A DNA stretch of 64,000 bases, taken from contig NC_064447.1 of the NCBI RefSeq assembly GCF_023343835.1, positions 7,642,001 to 7,706,000 on the forward strand, written 5' to 3'. Within the stretch, counting starts at the first letter, position 1; each line of letters begins with the position of its first letter. This document shows positions 63,372-64,000 of this stretch, piece after piece. The notes under the pieces are model-generated. The model was not told the DNA's origin, ran no database searches, and was given only the letters and a program-made list of their open reading frames with translations. The position numbers and the translations under genes are program-made. The DNA is from Lagopus muta (Eukaryota; Chordata; Aves; Galliformes; Phasianidae).

Positions 63372-64000
63372 TTTTCCTGCTTTAAAAATCTGCTTCTTGT
63401 ATCTCCAAGTTGGCGCTTAGGCAGAAAGATATCTAAAAATCTCAGTGAAGTAACTTCCTGAATTGAACATTTATTCTTTTACTTACTTGGATATTAGTAC
63501 CTGAGTATATATAGCACATCTACTTCAACTGAAAAAATATCTTATTTTACTTCCCTTAAGGGCCTAGTGGTCATTTTGTCTTATGTAAGATACACAGCCA
63601 TTTTTCACGTGTATTGACCATACAGCACGAAAGTTCATTTTAACACAGTTAGCACAGAGTTTTGTCCTAAACTCTGTCATCAATTAAAAGCCAGCGTAGC
63701 AGTGATTTACCCTCCCCAAAGGTTTTAACTTGGGGACATCAAGAGCGAGTGAAGGTGCAGTCACAGTGCTGTAAAGGTTGGAGATGCTCGGAGCACCCCA
63801 CGCGTTCTGCCCAATGCGGGGCACCCAACTGCTCCTCACCGCCATGAGCTGATGGACGCTCTCGCCCTGTTTGCTCAGTACCATATAAAGCTCTCAGGCT
63901 GTGCCGAGTCCGTGTTGTGCCATTTCCTAATATGGTCAGGAAAGGGAAACCCCTGTGCCCAGATCCAAGCCTTTGAGATGGCATTTTACAGTCCTGTGCT

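Larger units (their letters stand above)
60498..64000 (+). other. MYH11: MYH11 intron 2 (partial)
   Basis: Runs from the exon 2 donor to the right edge. It contains a flanked poly(A) tract at 62.05 kb and a CR1 3' end at 63.2 kb. I looked for exon 3 (TYSGLFCV-like) and did not find it. Confidence 0.7.

Noticed and set aside
60498..64000. MYH11 exon 3 in the right edge
   Set aside because: No sequence encoding the expected motor-domain continuation was found.

Overview
The window is vertebrate nuclear DNA, almost certainly from a bird and most likely a chicken-like galliform. The repeats are CR1 LINE fragments with the avian 3' end (8-base ATTCTRTG-type repeats), introns are compact, no mammalian SINEs are seen, and the encoded start of smooth-muscle myosin heavy chain agrees with my memory of the chicken gizzard protein. 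Gene order ABCC1 - CEP20 - MYH11 matches the human 16p13.11 block. The species call rests on recognition, not on a search.

Layout. From about 40.1 kb down to the left edge, the minus strand carries ABCC1 (MRP1), an ATP-driven exporter of glutathione, glucuronide and sulfate conjugates. I could place 26 coding exons with GT/AG borders and consistent phase. They sum to 3801 nt (1267 codons) and run from the start codon through the last helices of TMD2. The second nucleotide-binding domain lies beyond base 1. Exon 1 sits in a CpG island at 39.6-40.6 kb. A 3.7 kb head-to-head intergenic region follows. CEP20 (FOPNL/FOR20), a centriolar-satellite and basal-body protein with a LisH motif, lies on the plus strand: five coding exons, 175 residues, complete, starting in a second CpG island at 43.4-43.9 kb. 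About 5.5 kb without a recognised gene separates it from MYH11 on the plus strand. MYH11 has a TATA promoter and a probable non-coding first exon near 54.1 kb, a 6 kb first intron, and the first coding exon (114 codons) at 60.2-60.5 kb. The rest of MYH11 is off the right edge.

Repeats. CR1 fragments lie at 7.6, 13.3, 22.9-24.5, 29.0, 42.1, 48.1 and 63.2 kb. One is an old piece of the protein-coding part of a CR1-type LINE, antisense in ABCC1 intron 6. Another is inside the CEP20 3' UTR. There are two (TA)n microsatellites, a second dispersed repeat at 32.2-32.8 kb, and a pure poly(A) tract flanked by a short direct repeat at 62.05 kb.

The three genes do not form a pathway; they are linked by conserved synteny. 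No undescribed defence or mobile system is visible. The most useful observations are: proline at the position of human MRP1 Glu1089, a residue needed for anthracycline transport; loss of one of the two N-terminal glycosylation sequons; several antioxidant-response/MARE motifs in and around ABCC1; CArG boxes in the MYH11 promoter and first intron; and weak splice sites around the ABCC1 linker exons.
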